Shown here piece after piece: positions 37,804 through 47,524 of a stretch of 64,000 nt of DNA. The notes under the pieces were generated by a model. That model searched no databases, was not told where the DNA came from, and saw nothing but the letters and a program-made list of their open reading frames with translations. Position 1 is the first letter of the stretch; each line of letters starts with the position of its first letter. The position numbers and the translations under genes are program-made. This DNA comes from Mariniflexile sp. AS56 (GTDB lineage: Bacteria; Bacteroidota; Bacteroidia; Flavobacteriales; Flavobacteriaceae): assembly GCF_030552475.1 (NCBI RefSeq), contig NZ_JAUPED010000006.1, positions 62,001 to 126,000 of the forward strand. The letters run 5' to 3'.

Positions 37804-39081
37804 ATGAAACATTTTAGGTCTTTCAAATTGAAATTTACGTTAATTTATATAGTAATGCTTTCTGTTTTTTTAGTCGGATGTAAATCGAAAGAGTCTGACA
37901 AAAAGGTAGATAATAAAGATGAGGCGGGTTACATTAGTTATGCTGATGATGTCGCTTTTATGAAAGATTATATAGATGTTCTTGAACTTACTGATGCATC
38001 AGGAAAAGCAAAAGTAGCTGTTTCTAAAGCCTTACAAGGTCGGGTGATGACGAGTAGTTCATCAAATAATGAAGGAAGAAGCTATGGTTGGATAAACCGA
38101 GCGCTTTTTAAATCGAAAGACACACTAGAGCATATCAATGTTTTTGGAGGGGAAGAACGTTTTTGGATAGGACCAGAAGGGGGGCAGTTTTCAATCTTCT
38201 TTAAAAAAGGAAGTGCATTTACTTTAGATGATTGGTATACACCGAAACTAATAGATTTAGAACCATTCGATGTAGAAAAATCAGCTACAAACGCCGTTAC
38301 TTTTTCTAAAAAAGCATCTTTGGTAAATTATTCAGGTTTTAAGTTTGATTTTGGTATTGAGCGTGAAGTAAAAGTACTATCAACTCAAGAAATCACAAAA
38401 GCCTTAGGCGTTGAACTGAATGATGAAATCAATGTAGTTGCCTATCAAACCACCAATTCTTTAACCAATTTAGGGGATGCTAATTGGGAAAAAGAAACAG
38501 GTTTGCTGTCTATTTGGCTTTTAGGGATGTTTAATCCATCACCAGAAACCACCATTGTAATTCCTTATATATCTGGTGATGAAGTAGAACTTGGCATTCC
38601 TGTAAACGATGATTATTTTGGAAAAGTACCTTCGGAACGTTTGATAGTTAAAGAGAATACCTTGTATTTTCAAGGAGATGGTGAATTTAGAAGTAAAATT
38701 GGTTTATCTCCAAAACGCGCAAAGAATGTGTTGGGGTCTTATGATGCTTTAAGTAAAACACTAACTATAGTGAAATATAATAAACCAGAAGCAGTTACAG
38801 ATTATGTAAACTCGCTATGGGAACTACAAGACAAACCTTATTCAGGCGATGTTGTGAATTCATATAATGATGGAGCTCCAAAACCCGGAGAAAAACCATT
38901 AGGACCTTTTTACGAATTAGAAACTTCTTCACCAGCTTTAAATTTAAAAGTAGGTGAACGAGGCGTTCATATTCAATTGACTTCTCATTTTGAAGGCAGT
39001 ACAGAGCAGCTTACTAAAATTTCAGAAAAGGTGTTAGGTGTTTCAATTTCAGAAATTAACAATGTATTTAATCTTAAGTAA
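37804..39081 (+). CDS. Conserved lipoprotein of unknown function, possibly mutarotase-like
   Basis: 425 residues with a lipoprotein signal (Cys26 in FLVGCKSK) and a charged linker, then a single beta-rich domain. GRVMTSSSSNNEGRSYGWINRALF and FGGEERFWIGPEGGQFSIFF recall DUF6786/DUF4380-type sequences, whose predicted fold is a galactose-mutarotase-like beta-sandwich. That resemblance is from memory of motifs, not a search. It sits 7 bases after GH116 and 20 bases before the GH117-like gene, so it is tightly embedded in the operon. A role in handling released sugars, such as anomer conversion or binding, is plausible; nothing proves catalysis. Confidence 0.7.
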   Translation: MKHFRSFKLKFTLIYIVMLSVFLVGCKSKESDKKVDNKDEAGYISYADDVAFMKDYIDVLELTDASGKAKVAVSKALQGRVMTSSSSNNEGRSYGWINRALFKSKDTLEHINVFGGEERFWIGPEGGQFSIFFKKGSAFTLDDWYTPKLIDLEPFDVEKSATNAVTFSKKASLVNYSGFKFDFGIEREVKVLSTQEITKALGVELNDEINVVAYQTTNSLTNLGDANWEKETGLLSIWLLGMFNPSPETTIVIPYISGDEVELGIPVNDDYFGKVPSERLIVKENTLYFQGDGEFRSKIGLSPKRAKNVLGSYDALSKTLTIVKYNKPEAVTDYVNSLWELQDKPYSGDVVNSYNDGAPKPGEKPLGPFYELETSSPALNLKVGERGVHIQLTSHFEGSTEQLTKISEKVLGVSISEINNVFNLK

Positions 39082-39101
39082 TCCTAAAAGTAAAGCAAGT
39101 T

Positions 39102-40118
39102 ATGCGTAAAACGAAAACAGGTTTAGTAATTGTAATAACATGGACTTTTTTACTGGCCTGTAATTCTACTAAAAAATCGAATAGTGTAAACGAAGTAGTT
39201 GCTACTGCTACAGAATCTATAAAATTTTCATATCAGGAAGTTGCAGGAATAGGTAAGGATGCCTTGTATAACAGGCGTGACAATAGCGATATTATAAAAG
39301 TAGGGGATACCTATTATATTTGGTATAGCCGTATGGATAGCCCCGTAACTTCTGGGTATTGGGCAACCATTTGGTATGCAACATCTCAGGATGAAGGACA
39401 TACTTGGACCGAACAAGGTATGGCACTTGGTTTGGGGGAAGAAGGCAAATTTGACAGCCACTCGGTGTTTACCCCAAATATTTTAGCTCATAAAGGAAAA
39501 TATTATTTGTATTACACAGGTGTGAAACCAACACCAGGAAATGAAAACAAGGAGTTTGAAGGTAACTCAACCACAGATATCACCGCAATTGGTCTGGCTG
39601 TATCAGATAGTCCAGAAGGGCCATTTGTAAGAGTTGAAAATAATCCTGTTTTAGAGATTAGTAATGTGGCTTCAGATTTTGATAGCTTTAGAATTGATGA
39701 TGCTAGTTTATTAGTTAAAGATGAAAAAATATGGTTATTCTATAAAGGACGGTCTATTATCGATGGAAAAGATGGACCAAAAAAAACCAAAATGAGTGTA
39801 GCTTATGCTAACGCTGCAGAAGGTCCTTATCAAAAACATAAAGGCGCTTTATTAGATAAAAGTCATGAAGTACTAATATGGAAACGACAAGGAGGTGTAG
39901 CCTCTTTAGCCTCCATTAATGCTACCATAAATTATGCTAAGGATGGTGAGCATTTTTCTGTATTACAAGATAGTCTGAAAAATATACCTAAAGCACCAGG
40001 TTTGTATCGTCCGCATTTAGAAGATGGTAACACTGAAACGGAGATCCCTGGTTGGGGAATCGGAATGATTCAAAAGAAAGGATTAGCATATTTGGTGCGC
40101 TTTGAAATGAAGTCATAG
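39102..40118 (+). CDS. GH117-like (or GH43-like) beta-propeller glycosidase, lipoprotein
   Basis: 338 residues with lipoprotein Cys20 (FLLACNST). Propeller strands repeat as SDIIKVGDTYYIWYSRM, FDSHSVFTPNILAHKGKYYLYYTG, FRIDDASLLVKDEKIWLFYKG and SHEVLIWKRQGGVASLAS. The DGHTW-like block (DEGHTWTEQG) and the late His-Glu (SHEV) fit GH117, a family of exo-alpha-1,3-(3,6-anhydro)-galactosidases from red-algal galactan breakdown. GH43-like enzymes share the fold, so the family is not settled. If it is GH117, it would point to an anhydrogalactose-containing substrate. It is in unit 2 between the unknown lipoprotein and a sulfatase. Confidence 0.65.
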   Translation: MRKTKTGLVIVITWTFLLACNSTKKSNSVNEVVATATESIKFSYQEVAGIGKDALYNRRDNSDIIKVGDTYYIWYSRMDSPVTSGYWATIWYATSQDEGHTWTEQGMALGLGEEGKFDSHSVFTPNILAHKGKYYLYYTGVKPTPGNENKEFEGNSTTDITAIGLAVSDSPEGPFVRVENNPVLEISNVASDFDSFRIDDASLLVKDEKIWLFYKGRSIIDGKDGPKKTKMSVAYANAAEGPYQKHKGALLDKSHEVLIWKRQGGVASLASINATINYAKDGEHFSVLQDSLKNIPKAPGLYRPHLEDGNTETEIPGWGIGMIQKKGLAYLVRFEMKS

Positions 40119-40150
40119 TATAAGGTTTTAAAAAAGATAAGATTATAAAT

Positions 40151-41611
40151 ATGGCAACATGCCTTTTTAATTTGAAAAAATCGAGTGGTTTTAAGATATT
40201 ATTGTTTTGTCTATGGTTTTGTAGTAGCGTTCATGGACAATTAAAAGATAGAGTAAAGTCACCTAATTTCATTATCATTTTTACAGACGACCAAGGTTAT
40301 GGAGATCTTGGTTGTTTTGGCGGAGCGCATGTTAGTACTCCAAATATTGATAGAATGGCAGCAGAGGGAATGAAACTTACCAGTTTTTATGTTGCAGCTC
40401 CTGTTTGTAGTCCGTCAAGAGCTGCATTAATGACCGGATGTTATCCTAAAAGAATAAACATGGCAACTGGCTCAAACTTTGGAGTTTTACTTGCTGCAGA
40501 TTCTAAAGGTTTGCATCCTAATGAAATTACTATAGCAGAAGTTTTGAAAACTAAGGGGTATGCAACAGGAATTATAGGGAAATGGCACTTGGGAGATCAA
40601 CCAGAGTTTTTGCCTACTAAACAAGGTTTTGATGAATTTTATGGATTGCCTTATAGTCATGATATTCATCCCTTCCATTCAAATAATGTGAAGTTTAATT
40701 TTCCTGATTTACCATTATTAAAAGACGAAACAGTGGTTGAATTAAACCCGGATGCAAATTATTTAACACAGAGAATTACAGACAAAGCGGTCAATTTTAT
40801 AGAGAGACATAAAGACGAACCTTTTTTGTTGTACATTCCACATCCTCTTCCACACAAGCCTTTGTATGCTTCTCCTGAGTTTATGAAAGAGGTGTCGAGT
40901 GATATTAAAACAGAGCTAGCTAAAGAAAATGGAAACGTCAATTATAAAGTGAGAGATAAAATTTATCCTCAGGCAATTAATGAAATTGATGCTTCTGTAG
41001 GGAAAATTTTAGCATCTTTAAAAGCCAATGGTTTGGATGAAAACACTCTGGTTATTTTTACTTCGGATAATGGTCCATCAAGAAATGGCTTAGGAAGCGC
41101 TGGTCCTTTACGAGGCAATAAAGGCGAAACGTTTGAAGGAGGAATGAGAGAACCTGCTGTTGTTTGGTGGCCAGGAAATATACCTGCTGGTACTGTTTCT
41201 GATCAAATTTTAACAACGATGGATTTTTTACCAACATTTGCAAAATTAGCAAATGCAGAAATACCGAATGATAGAATTATTGATGGTAAGGATATTTGGT
41301 CCGTTCTTTCAGGAAAACAAGAAGAGAATAAAGCGATACACGAACAATTTTATTATTACAAAGCAAACCAACTAGAAGCGGTAAGATCTGGAAATTGGAA
41401 GTATCGTAAACAAGGTGAAAAAAAGATACTCTATAATCTTAAAACAGATCTGGGAGAAGTTGTAAATGTGGCAAGTAAGTATCCTGAAATTGTTGAAAAA
41501 TTAGATCAATATTTTAACGGTTTTGAAAAAGAATTGGGTATTGGAGAGGAACTCAGTAATAAATGTAGACCAGCCGGATTTGTAGAAAAACCGAAAGCAC
41601 TTAACAAATAG
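40151..41611 (+). CDS. Formylglycine-dependent sulfatase (S1 family), CSPSR type
   Basis: Exported sulfatase of 486 residues. The signal peptide ends near SVHGQ, DDQGYGD marks the metal site, and Cys86 in CSPSRAALMTG is the formylglycine position. GKWHLGDQPEFLPTKQGFDEFYGLPYSHD, PHPLPHKPL and TSDNGPSRNG follow, a layout common in Planctomycetes- and Flavobacteria-type arylsulfatase A relatives. Probably related to the sulfatase at 32731-34137. It lies 32 bases after the GH117-like gene and 44 before GH29. The sulfate position it removes is unknown. Confidence 0.95.
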   Translation: MATCLFNLKKSSGFKILLFCLWFCSSVHGQLKDRVKSPNFIIIFTDDQGYGDLGCFGGAHVSTPNIDRMAAEGMKLTSFYVAAPVCSPSRAALMTGCYPKRINMATGSNFGVLLAADSKGLHPNEITIAEVLKTKGYATGIIGKWHLGDQPEFLPTKQGFDEFYGLPYSHDIHPFHSNNVKFNFPDLPLLKDETVVELNPDANYLTQRITDKAVNFIERHKDEPFLLYIPHPLPHKPLYASPEFMKEVSSDIKTELAKENGNVNYKVRDKIYPQAINEIDASVGKILASLKANGLDENTLVIFTSDNGPSRNGLGSAGPLRGNKGETFEGGMREPAVVWWPGNIPAGTVSDQILTTMDFLPTFAKLANAEIPNDRIIDGKDIWSVLSGKQEENKAIHEQFYYYKANQLEAVRSGNWKYRKQGEKKILYNLKTDLGEVVNVASKYPEIVEKLDQYFNGFEKELGIGEELSNKCRPAGFVEKPKALNK

Positions 41612-41655
41612 AATGAATTGAGTTCATTCTGACTTATATCGTTTAAAAATATAAT

Positions 41656-43512
41656 ATGAAAAAAAGGAATCAAATACTGCTTTGTTTAGTTTTTTTAAAG
41701 GCTGTTTTTTGTGTAAACGCTCAAAAACAACAGAATTTAGTTGATTCACTCGAAAAGTCTGCGCTTCTAAAAAAAGATCTTCCTTGGTTTGCACAATTTC
41801 AAGTTGGGGAACCACCTGTAGAAGGATTTCCTGGCGAATCTTTAGAAGAGAAAAAGATTAGAATTGAAAAATGGGCAGACGCTAAATATGGTCTTTTTAT
41901 ACATTGGGGGCCACAACGAGCAGGCGGTGAATATTTAATTTCAGAAAACGACTTAAAAAAGTTTAATCCTACCGATTTTGATGCCGAAGAATGGGTCATG
42001 ACCGCAAAACGTTTAGGTTTTAAATACATGGTGATTACTGCCAAACATCATGCTGGATTTTCAATGTACGACTCCAAATTAACGGATTATGATATCATAG
42101 AGCAAACACCCTTTAAGCGCGACCCTATAAAGGAATTAGCTGAAGCCTGTGCTAAAGAAAATATGCCTTTCGGTGTGTATTATTCTGTTTGGGATATACA
42201 TCACCCAAGTTATACCGAGAACATTGGTAGCACAGATTATGTTAAATATCATGAGTTCATGTTGGGACAGGTTGAAGAATTATTAACCAATTATGGACCA
42301 ATGATTAGTGTTTGGTTCGACGGAGAATGGGTGAATAGTTGGACGGTAGAGCGTGCTACAGAATTTCGAGACAAAATTAGGGACATACAACCTAATACGG
42401 TAATTGCTAATCGTATTGGTCAGCGAAGAAAAGGAGAAGGAGACCATCACTCACCTGAGAACTTCATGCCCTACATTGGAAACCAAACAGACTATTGGGA
42501 ATCTTGCGCAAAATTTGACGGCAGTTGGTTTTACAATGGTAGTGAAGATTCAAAATCTGCAGAATGGGCACTATATAATCTGTGTTATGCGGCTTCTCGA
42601 GGCGGTAATTTTTTAATGAATCTAGGGCCAACTCCAAAAGGAGCATTTCTTAAAACGAGTGTTAATAAATTAGAGCAAGTGGGAGACTGGCTTCGGGTTA
42701 ATGGCGAATCCATTTATGAAACCGAAAAAGGACCACATTATATTTTAGAATGGGGAACAAGCACCCGAAGAGGAAATACATTGTACTATCACATTTTTGA
42801 CTGGCCAGAAAATGGTCAGCTTATAATACCGGGTTTGAAAACAAAAGTTAGATCAGCTTCTTTTTTAGCAGATGCATCGAACGCAGCTTTAAAAGTTGAA
42901 CGTAAACAAGGAAATGTTTATATCAAAATACCTAAAGTGGCACCCTATAAAATGGCTAATGTTATTAAAGTTGAATTAGCTAACGCGCCAGAAGTAGACC
43001 ATGCCGTAAGGGCTTTTCAAAAAGAATTAAAAACAAAAGACGCCATGCGAGGAGTTCCTGTTGGTGGTTATTTTTTTCCAGCAGGATTTGGAAACAGTCA
43101 TGGTGAAAATTTACATTTTAACTATGGAACGGGAGCAGGGGCACAACGTGAAAACTTAAAGGGATGGACTGAAACTTCTGAATGGGTTGAGTGGGATGTC
43201 TTGGTAGAACAAGATGGAGTATACAATATTGAGATTACTTACGGCAATCTAGTGGATGGAGGTGCATTTCAATTAACTATTGCTGGTAAACGTTTTGAAC
43301 ATACTGTTAAAGCAATTCCATTACATCCAAAAGCTAAAAAATCACCATTAATAGTGAAATACGAAACATTTAATTTGGGTGAGATAACCTTAAAACCAGG
43401 AAGGTACAAATTAATAATAAAGCCTTTAGTAATACGTGATGAAGCTATAAAACTCCATCAAGGTTTGATGACTTTTAGAGATGTTACATTAGTGCCTGTC
43501 AATAATTTATAA
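41656..43512 (+). CDS. GH29 alpha-L-fucosidase (or alpha-L-galactosidase)
   Basis: Retaining exo-enzyme removing terminal alpha-L-fucose; some GH29 members act on alpha-L-galactose. Of 618 residues, the signal peptide ends near CVNAQ. The catalytic barrel (about 50-400) has KYGLFIHWGP, YMVITAKHHAGFSMYDS and SVWFDGEW with nucleophile Asp222. A C-terminal beta-sandwich (about 470-615) follows, including GNSHGENLHFNYGTGAG. It is next to GH95, another family with L-fucosidase and L-galactosidase activities, which strengthens the case for fucose or L-galactose in the substrate. Confidence 0.94.
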   Translation: MKKRNQILLCLVFLKAVFCVNAQKQQNLVDSLEKSALLKKDLPWFAQFQVGEPPVEGFPGESLEEKKIRIEKWADAKYGLFIHWGPQRAGGEYLISENDLKKFNPTDFDAEEWVMTAKRLGFKYMVITAKHHAGFSMYDSKLTDYDIIEQTPFKRDPIKELAEACAKENMPFGVYYSVWDIHHPSYTENIGSTDYVKYHEFMLGQVEELLTNYGPMISVWFDGEWVNSWTVERATEFRDKIRDIQPNTVIANRIGQRRKGEGDHHSPENFMPYIGNQTDYWESCAKFDGSWFYNGSEDSKSAEWALYNLCYAASRGGNFLMNLGPTPKGAFLKTSVNKLEQVGDWLRVNGESIYETEKGPHYILEWGTSTRRGNTLYYHIFDWPENGQLIIPGLKTKVRSASFLADASNAALKVERKQGNVYIKIPKVAPYKMANVIKVELANAPEVDHAVRAFQKELKTKDAMRGVPVGGYFFPAGFGNSHGENLHFNYGTGAGAQRENLKGWTETSEWVEWDVLVEQDGVYNIEITYGNLVDGGAFQLTIAGKRFEHTVKAIPLHPKAKKSPLIVKYETFNLGEITLKPGRYKLIIKPLVIRDEAIKLHQGLMTFRDVTLVPVNNL

Positions 43513-43631
43513 ATTAAGAATAGTAAATAAAAATTAAGTAGATAAAACGAGCATGCTAAAAAGTTTATTACCTAACGTAATGACTAATAGCGAACAGCTT
43601 GTGACCGTTAAAAAACAATAAATACAAACAC

Positions 43632-45944
43632 ATGAAATTCATAATCAGCACCTTATTACTAGTAGGTTTTTATAGTTGTGCTCAAACTCCTGCACCCAAA
43701 GAGCAAACACCTTTAAAGATCTGGTTCAACCAACCCACAACGAAATGGAACGAAGGCCTTCCTATTGGAAATGGAAACCTAGGCGCCATGATTTATGGTA
43801 CACCGAATAAAGAAATTATATGTCTTAATGAAGAAACCATTTGGACAGGCGGTAAAGATTATAACCGAGATAAAAAAGATGCTGGAAAGTATATAGATAC
43901 CATACAAAAACTCCTTTTTTCGGGTGCCTATATGGATGCAGAAGCCGTTGTTCAAGATAAGATTCTTGCAGATCGTTTATCAGATGGTAAAAGCACGTAT
44001 CAAATGTTGGCAAATCTATTTATTGAGACACCAAATTTAGACTCAGTAAGCCAGTATAAACGGGTGTTAAACCTCAATAATTCCGTTGCTTCAACGCGTT
44101 TTGTAAATAATGGTGTTGGATTTAAAAGAGACTACTTTTCTAGTTTTCCAGATAAGGTGATGGTTTATAAATATTCAGCAGATAAAAAAGGAGAAATCAA
44201 TATGTCTGCTTGGGTAAAACGTAATGAACAAACTAAAATTTCAGTGTCTGAAAATCAAATTATATTTTCTGAACATGTAGGTGATGGCCATGGTGTTAAA
44301 TTTCATGCCATCGTTCATTTTGAAACCGAAGGCGGAACAGCAGAAGTAAAGGATGGGAAATTAGTTATTTCTAATGCAGACAGCGTTATTATAAAAGTTA
44401 TCGCTTCTAGTAATTATCGCGGTTCGAATCCTGTAACAGATTGTAAGAACATATGGAAAGGAGTAGCTTCCTCGTCATTTAAAACCCTTTTAGAGAGACA
44501 TACATCCGATTATCAATCGCTATTTAATAGACTGGATTTTAAAATTTCAAACGATACAGGTGATGCTTTGCCAACCGATGAACGTTTAAAGAAAGTAAAA
44601 CAAGGTGCTGAAGATAATTACTTAACCCAACTGCAATATCAATTCGGGCGGTATTTATTAATTAGTAGCTCTAGACCGGGTACGTTGCCTGCCAATTTGC
44701 AAGGTATTTGGGCAGATGGATTTACACCGCCATGGAATTCTGATTATCATATCAACATCAATATTCAAATGAATTATTGGATGGCTGAAATGACAAACCT
44801 AGCAGAATGCCATGAACCCTTTTTAGAATTTGTTGGTAATTTGCGTGAAATGGGACGCCTAACCGCCCAAAAAGTATATGGAGCTAGAGGCTTTGTTGCA
44901 CATCATACCAGTGATGTTTGGCATTCTACAGCGGCATTTGGAAAGGCCAGATATGGTATGTGGCCCATGGGAGCTGCTTGGTGTGCTCAGCATTTATTTA
45001 CACATTATGAATATACTGAGGATATAGATTATTTGAAGAATCATGCCTATCCAATCATGAAAGAAGCTGCTTTGTTTTTTGTAGATTTCATGGTGGAAGA
45101 CCCAAAAACAGGACTTTTAGTTACGGGACCATCTATTTCACCAGAAAATAATTTTTTAACCAAAGAAGGGGAAAAAGCTACGCTGAATATGAGTCCAACC
45201 ATGGATCGTGCCATTGTATTCGAACTGTTTAAAAACTGTATTGCTTCCGCAGAAATTTTAAATAGTGATAAAGAATTTAGCGACCTTCTTAAAAGTAAAA
45301 TTCAACAAATGCCACCGCTTAAAATTGGTAGTGATGGTAGATTGTTAGAATGGGTAGGAGAGCTTAAAGAAGCGCAACCAGGACACAGACATATTTCTCA
45401 TTTATACGCGTTGCATCCATCAAATCAAATTTCAAAATCTAAAACACCAGAATTATTTGAAGCTGCTAAAAAAACAATTGAGGGTAGACTGTCTAAAGGT
45501 GGTGGACATACAGGTTGGAGTCGTGCGTGGATTATCAATTTTTATGCACGTTTGTTAGAAGGTGAAAAAGCACATGAAAACATTTTAGCATTACAACGAA
45601 AATCTACATTACCAAATTTGTTAGATGTACATCCTCCGTTTCAAATTGACGGAAATTTTGGTGTGGTATCTGGAATTACAGAGATGTTAATGCAAAGTCA
45701 TATTGATGAAGTTCATATACTTCCTGCATTGCCAGAAGCATGGGCATCAGGTAGTATTCAAGGTATTGTTGCTAAAAAAGGGTTTGAGATTGATATGACT
45801 TGGGAAGCCGGAAAGTTAAAAAACTTAGTCATCAAATCGAAATTAGGAAATACTTTAAAGCTGCGTTATAAGGATGAAGTCAAGGAAATAGAAACGAAAA
45901 AAGGTCAAGTTTTAAGTTTTAATAGCGAATTGAAACAAATTTAA
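43632..45944 (+). CDS. GH95 alpha-L-fucosidase (or alpha-L-galactosidase), lipoprotein
   Basis: Inverting exo-enzyme for terminal alpha-L-fucose or L-galactose. 770 residues, the usual GH95 length, with lipoprotein Cys16 (FYSCAQTP). The N-terminal beta-sandwich begins IWFNQPTTKWNEGLPIGNGNLGAMIYG, and EEVIW-type ECLNEETIWTGG-like residues follow. The (alpha/alpha)6 domain has GTLPANLQGIWADG, NSDYHININIQMNYWMAE and FQIDGNFGVVSGITEML (near residue 673). It is preceded by a 119-base gap with no recognised promoter and followed after 1 base by a sulfatase, suggesting coupled translation. Confidence 0.95.
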   Translation: MKFIISTLLLVGFYSCAQTPAPKEQTPLKIWFNQPTTKWNEGLPIGNGNLGAMIYGTPNKEIICLNEETIWTGGKDYNRDKKDAGKYIDTIQKLLFSGAYMDAEAVVQDKILADRLSDGKSTYQMLANLFIETPNLDSVSQYKRVLNLNNSVASTRFVNNGVGFKRDYFSSFPDKVMVYKYSADKKGEINMSAWVKRNEQTKISVSENQIIFSEHVGDGHGVKFHAIVHFETEGGTAEVKDGKLVISNADSVIIKVIASSNYRGSNPVTDCKNIWKGVASSSFKTLLERHTSDYQSLFNRLDFKISNDTGDALPTDERLKKVKQGAEDNYLTQLQYQFGRYLLISSSRPGTLPANLQGIWADGFTPPWNSDYHININIQMNYWMAEMTNLAECHEPFLEFVGNLREMGRLTAQKVYGARGFVAHHTSDVWHSTAAFGKARYGMWPMGAAWCAQHLFTHYEYTEDIDYLKNHAYPIMKEAALFFVDFMVEDPKTGLLVTGPSISPENNFLTKEGEKATLNMSPTMDRAIVFELFKNCIASAEILNSDKEFSDLLKSKIQQMPPLKIGSDGRLLEWVGELKEAQPGHRHISHLYALHPSNQISKSKTPELFEAAKKTIEGRLSKGGGHTGWSRAWIINFYARLLEGEKAHENILALQRKSTLPNLLDVHPPFQIDGNFGVVSGITEMLMQSHIDEVHILPALPEAWASGSIQGIVAKKGFEIDMTWEAGKLKNLVIKSKLGNTLKLRYKDEVKEIETKKGQVLSFNSELKQI

Positions 45945-45945
45945 A

Positions 45946-47511
45946 ATGGCATATAAGATGAAAAACAGAAGCTTAAAGTTTATTTTCGGTGTTGTTGTAT
46001 TGGTAAATACCATGATGGCGGCACAAGATAAACAACCAAATATCATTCTTATTTATGCAGATGATCTTGGGCGTGGTTTATTGGGAACATACGGGCAGAA
46101 AATTATTAGTACGCCCAATATTGATAAATTGGCCAATGAGGGGCTTCGTTTTGATAATGCTTATGGTTCCCATTATTGTTCACCTGCCAGAGCTAGTTTA
46201 TTAACAGGTATGCACGATTGCAGAACAGACCAATACAATATTACCCAAGCAGGTATTTACATGCAATTAGATAATGGGTTAAGCTTGGATGAAATAAAAG
46301 ACAGAGTGAATGCGGTGGCAATGCCAGCCAAAAAAGACGCCATTTTTTTAGCCGAAGTGGCGCAAAAAGCAGGCTATACCACGGCCGAATTTGGTAAATT
46401 AGAATGGGGCTTTTCCACAACACCCGAACGTTTGGATCGTCATGGTTGGGATTATCACTATGGTTATTATGATCACCAACGCTGTCATGGATTTTATCCG
46501 TCATTCTTATTTGAAAATGGAAAAAAAGTTGACATTCCTGGGAATACTTTAATTGATTGTGGTAAAAATCCTGAAGGGGAATCGCCTGAAAACTATAAAA
46601 AACGTTGGGATATGACGGGTAGAAAAGTCTATTCCGAAACTATTATAATGGATAAATTGTTGGACTATTTGGAGGTGCAAAGTAAAAAGGAAACCGAACA
46701 ACCATTTTTTGTTTACTTCCCCTCACAATTACCACACGGGCCTATCTCAATTCCAGAAGTAGCACCCGAATTTAAGAACAATCCTAACTTATCTGAACTT
46801 GAAAAGGAATACGCTTCCATGGTTAAAATGCTAGATACAGATGTGGGTCGAATTTATACAAAGTTGGAAGAATTGGGGGTTTTAGATAATACCATTTTAG
46901 TGTTTACAGGCGATAATGGTCATGAACTTTATTACCACCAAAAAGACCGATGTGATAAAACACACGATTTAACAACAGGGCAAACGTATAATAATATAAG
47001 TACAAAATTTTATAGCCATTTGGGAGGTGATGTATTTGATGGTAATGATGGAATGGCTGGTATAAAGCGTTCAAACTGGGAAGGTGGCGTACGTGTTCCA
47101 TTAGTTTGGTATTGGAAAGGGAAAATACAGCCAGGAACGATTTCAAATCAAATGGTGAGTAATTATGATTTTCTTAATACACTAGCCGAAATAGTAGGTG
47201 GAAAAACGCTGAAAGAGAAAGATGGTGTTTCTTATGCGAAAACCCTTTTTGGTAAAAAAAGTAAAGAGAGAACCTATACGGTATATTCATCTACAATGGG
47301 GCCCGCTTTGGTTACTAAAGAAGGTTGGAAACTGCGTTACTTATTGAAAAAGAATGTGTTTCAACTGTATTATTTGCCTGATGATTATAAAGAGGAAAAT
47401 GATTTATCATCAAAATACAAGAAGAAAACCGAATCACTAAAACAAATACTGTATAAAGAGTGTAACAATAATTGGCAAAATGGTGTGAGTGCGAATAAAG
47501 TTAAACCCTAA
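45946..47511 (+). CDS. Formylglycine-dependent sulfatase (S1 family), CSPAR type
   Basis: Exported sulfatase of 521 residues. The frame opens at 45946, one base after the GH95 stop; an alternative ATG at 45958 (MKNRSLKF) is equally good for the signal peptide. DDLGRGLLG replaces the usual GYGD loop. Cys78 (numbered from 45946) in CSPARASLLTG is the formylglycine residue. FGKLEWGFS stands where most have GKWHLG, and QLPHGPIS and TGDNGHE follow. These substitutions mark a separate subgroup from the other sulfatases here. The catalytic Cys and metal ligands look intact. Confidence 0.93.
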   Translation: MAYKMKNRSLKFIFGVVVLVNTMMAAQDKQPNIILIYADDLGRGLLGTYGQKIISTPNIDKLANEGLRFDNAYGSHYCSPARASLLTGMHDCRTDQYNITQAGIYMQLDNGLSLDEIKDRVNAVAMPAKKDAIFLAEVAQKAGYTTAEFGKLEWGFSTTPERLDRHGWDYHYGYYDHQRCHGFYPSFLFENGKKVDIPGNTLIDCGKNPEGESPENYKKRWDMTGRKVYSETIIMDKLLDYLEVQSKKETEQPFFVYFPSQLPHGPISIPEVAPEFKNNPNLSELEKEYASMVKMLDTDVGRIYTKLEELGVLDNTILVFTGDNGHELYYHQKDRCDKTHDLTTGQTYNNISTKFYSHLGGDVFDGNDGMAGIKRSNWEGGVRVPLVWYWKGKIQPGTISNQMVSNYDFLNTLAEIVGGKTLKEKDGVSYAKTLFGKKSKERTYTVYSSTMGPALVTKEGWKLRYLLKKNVFQLYYLPDDYKEENDLSSKYKKKTESLKQILYKECNNNWQNGVSANKVKP

Positions 47512-47524
47512 GAATATAAACCAG

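Noticed and set aside
47489-47524. Upstream ATG for the GH36-like gene inside the sulfatase 3' end
   Set aside because: The ATG at 47525 gives a good lipoprotein signal; the 12 extra residues are hydrophilic and would disrupt it.
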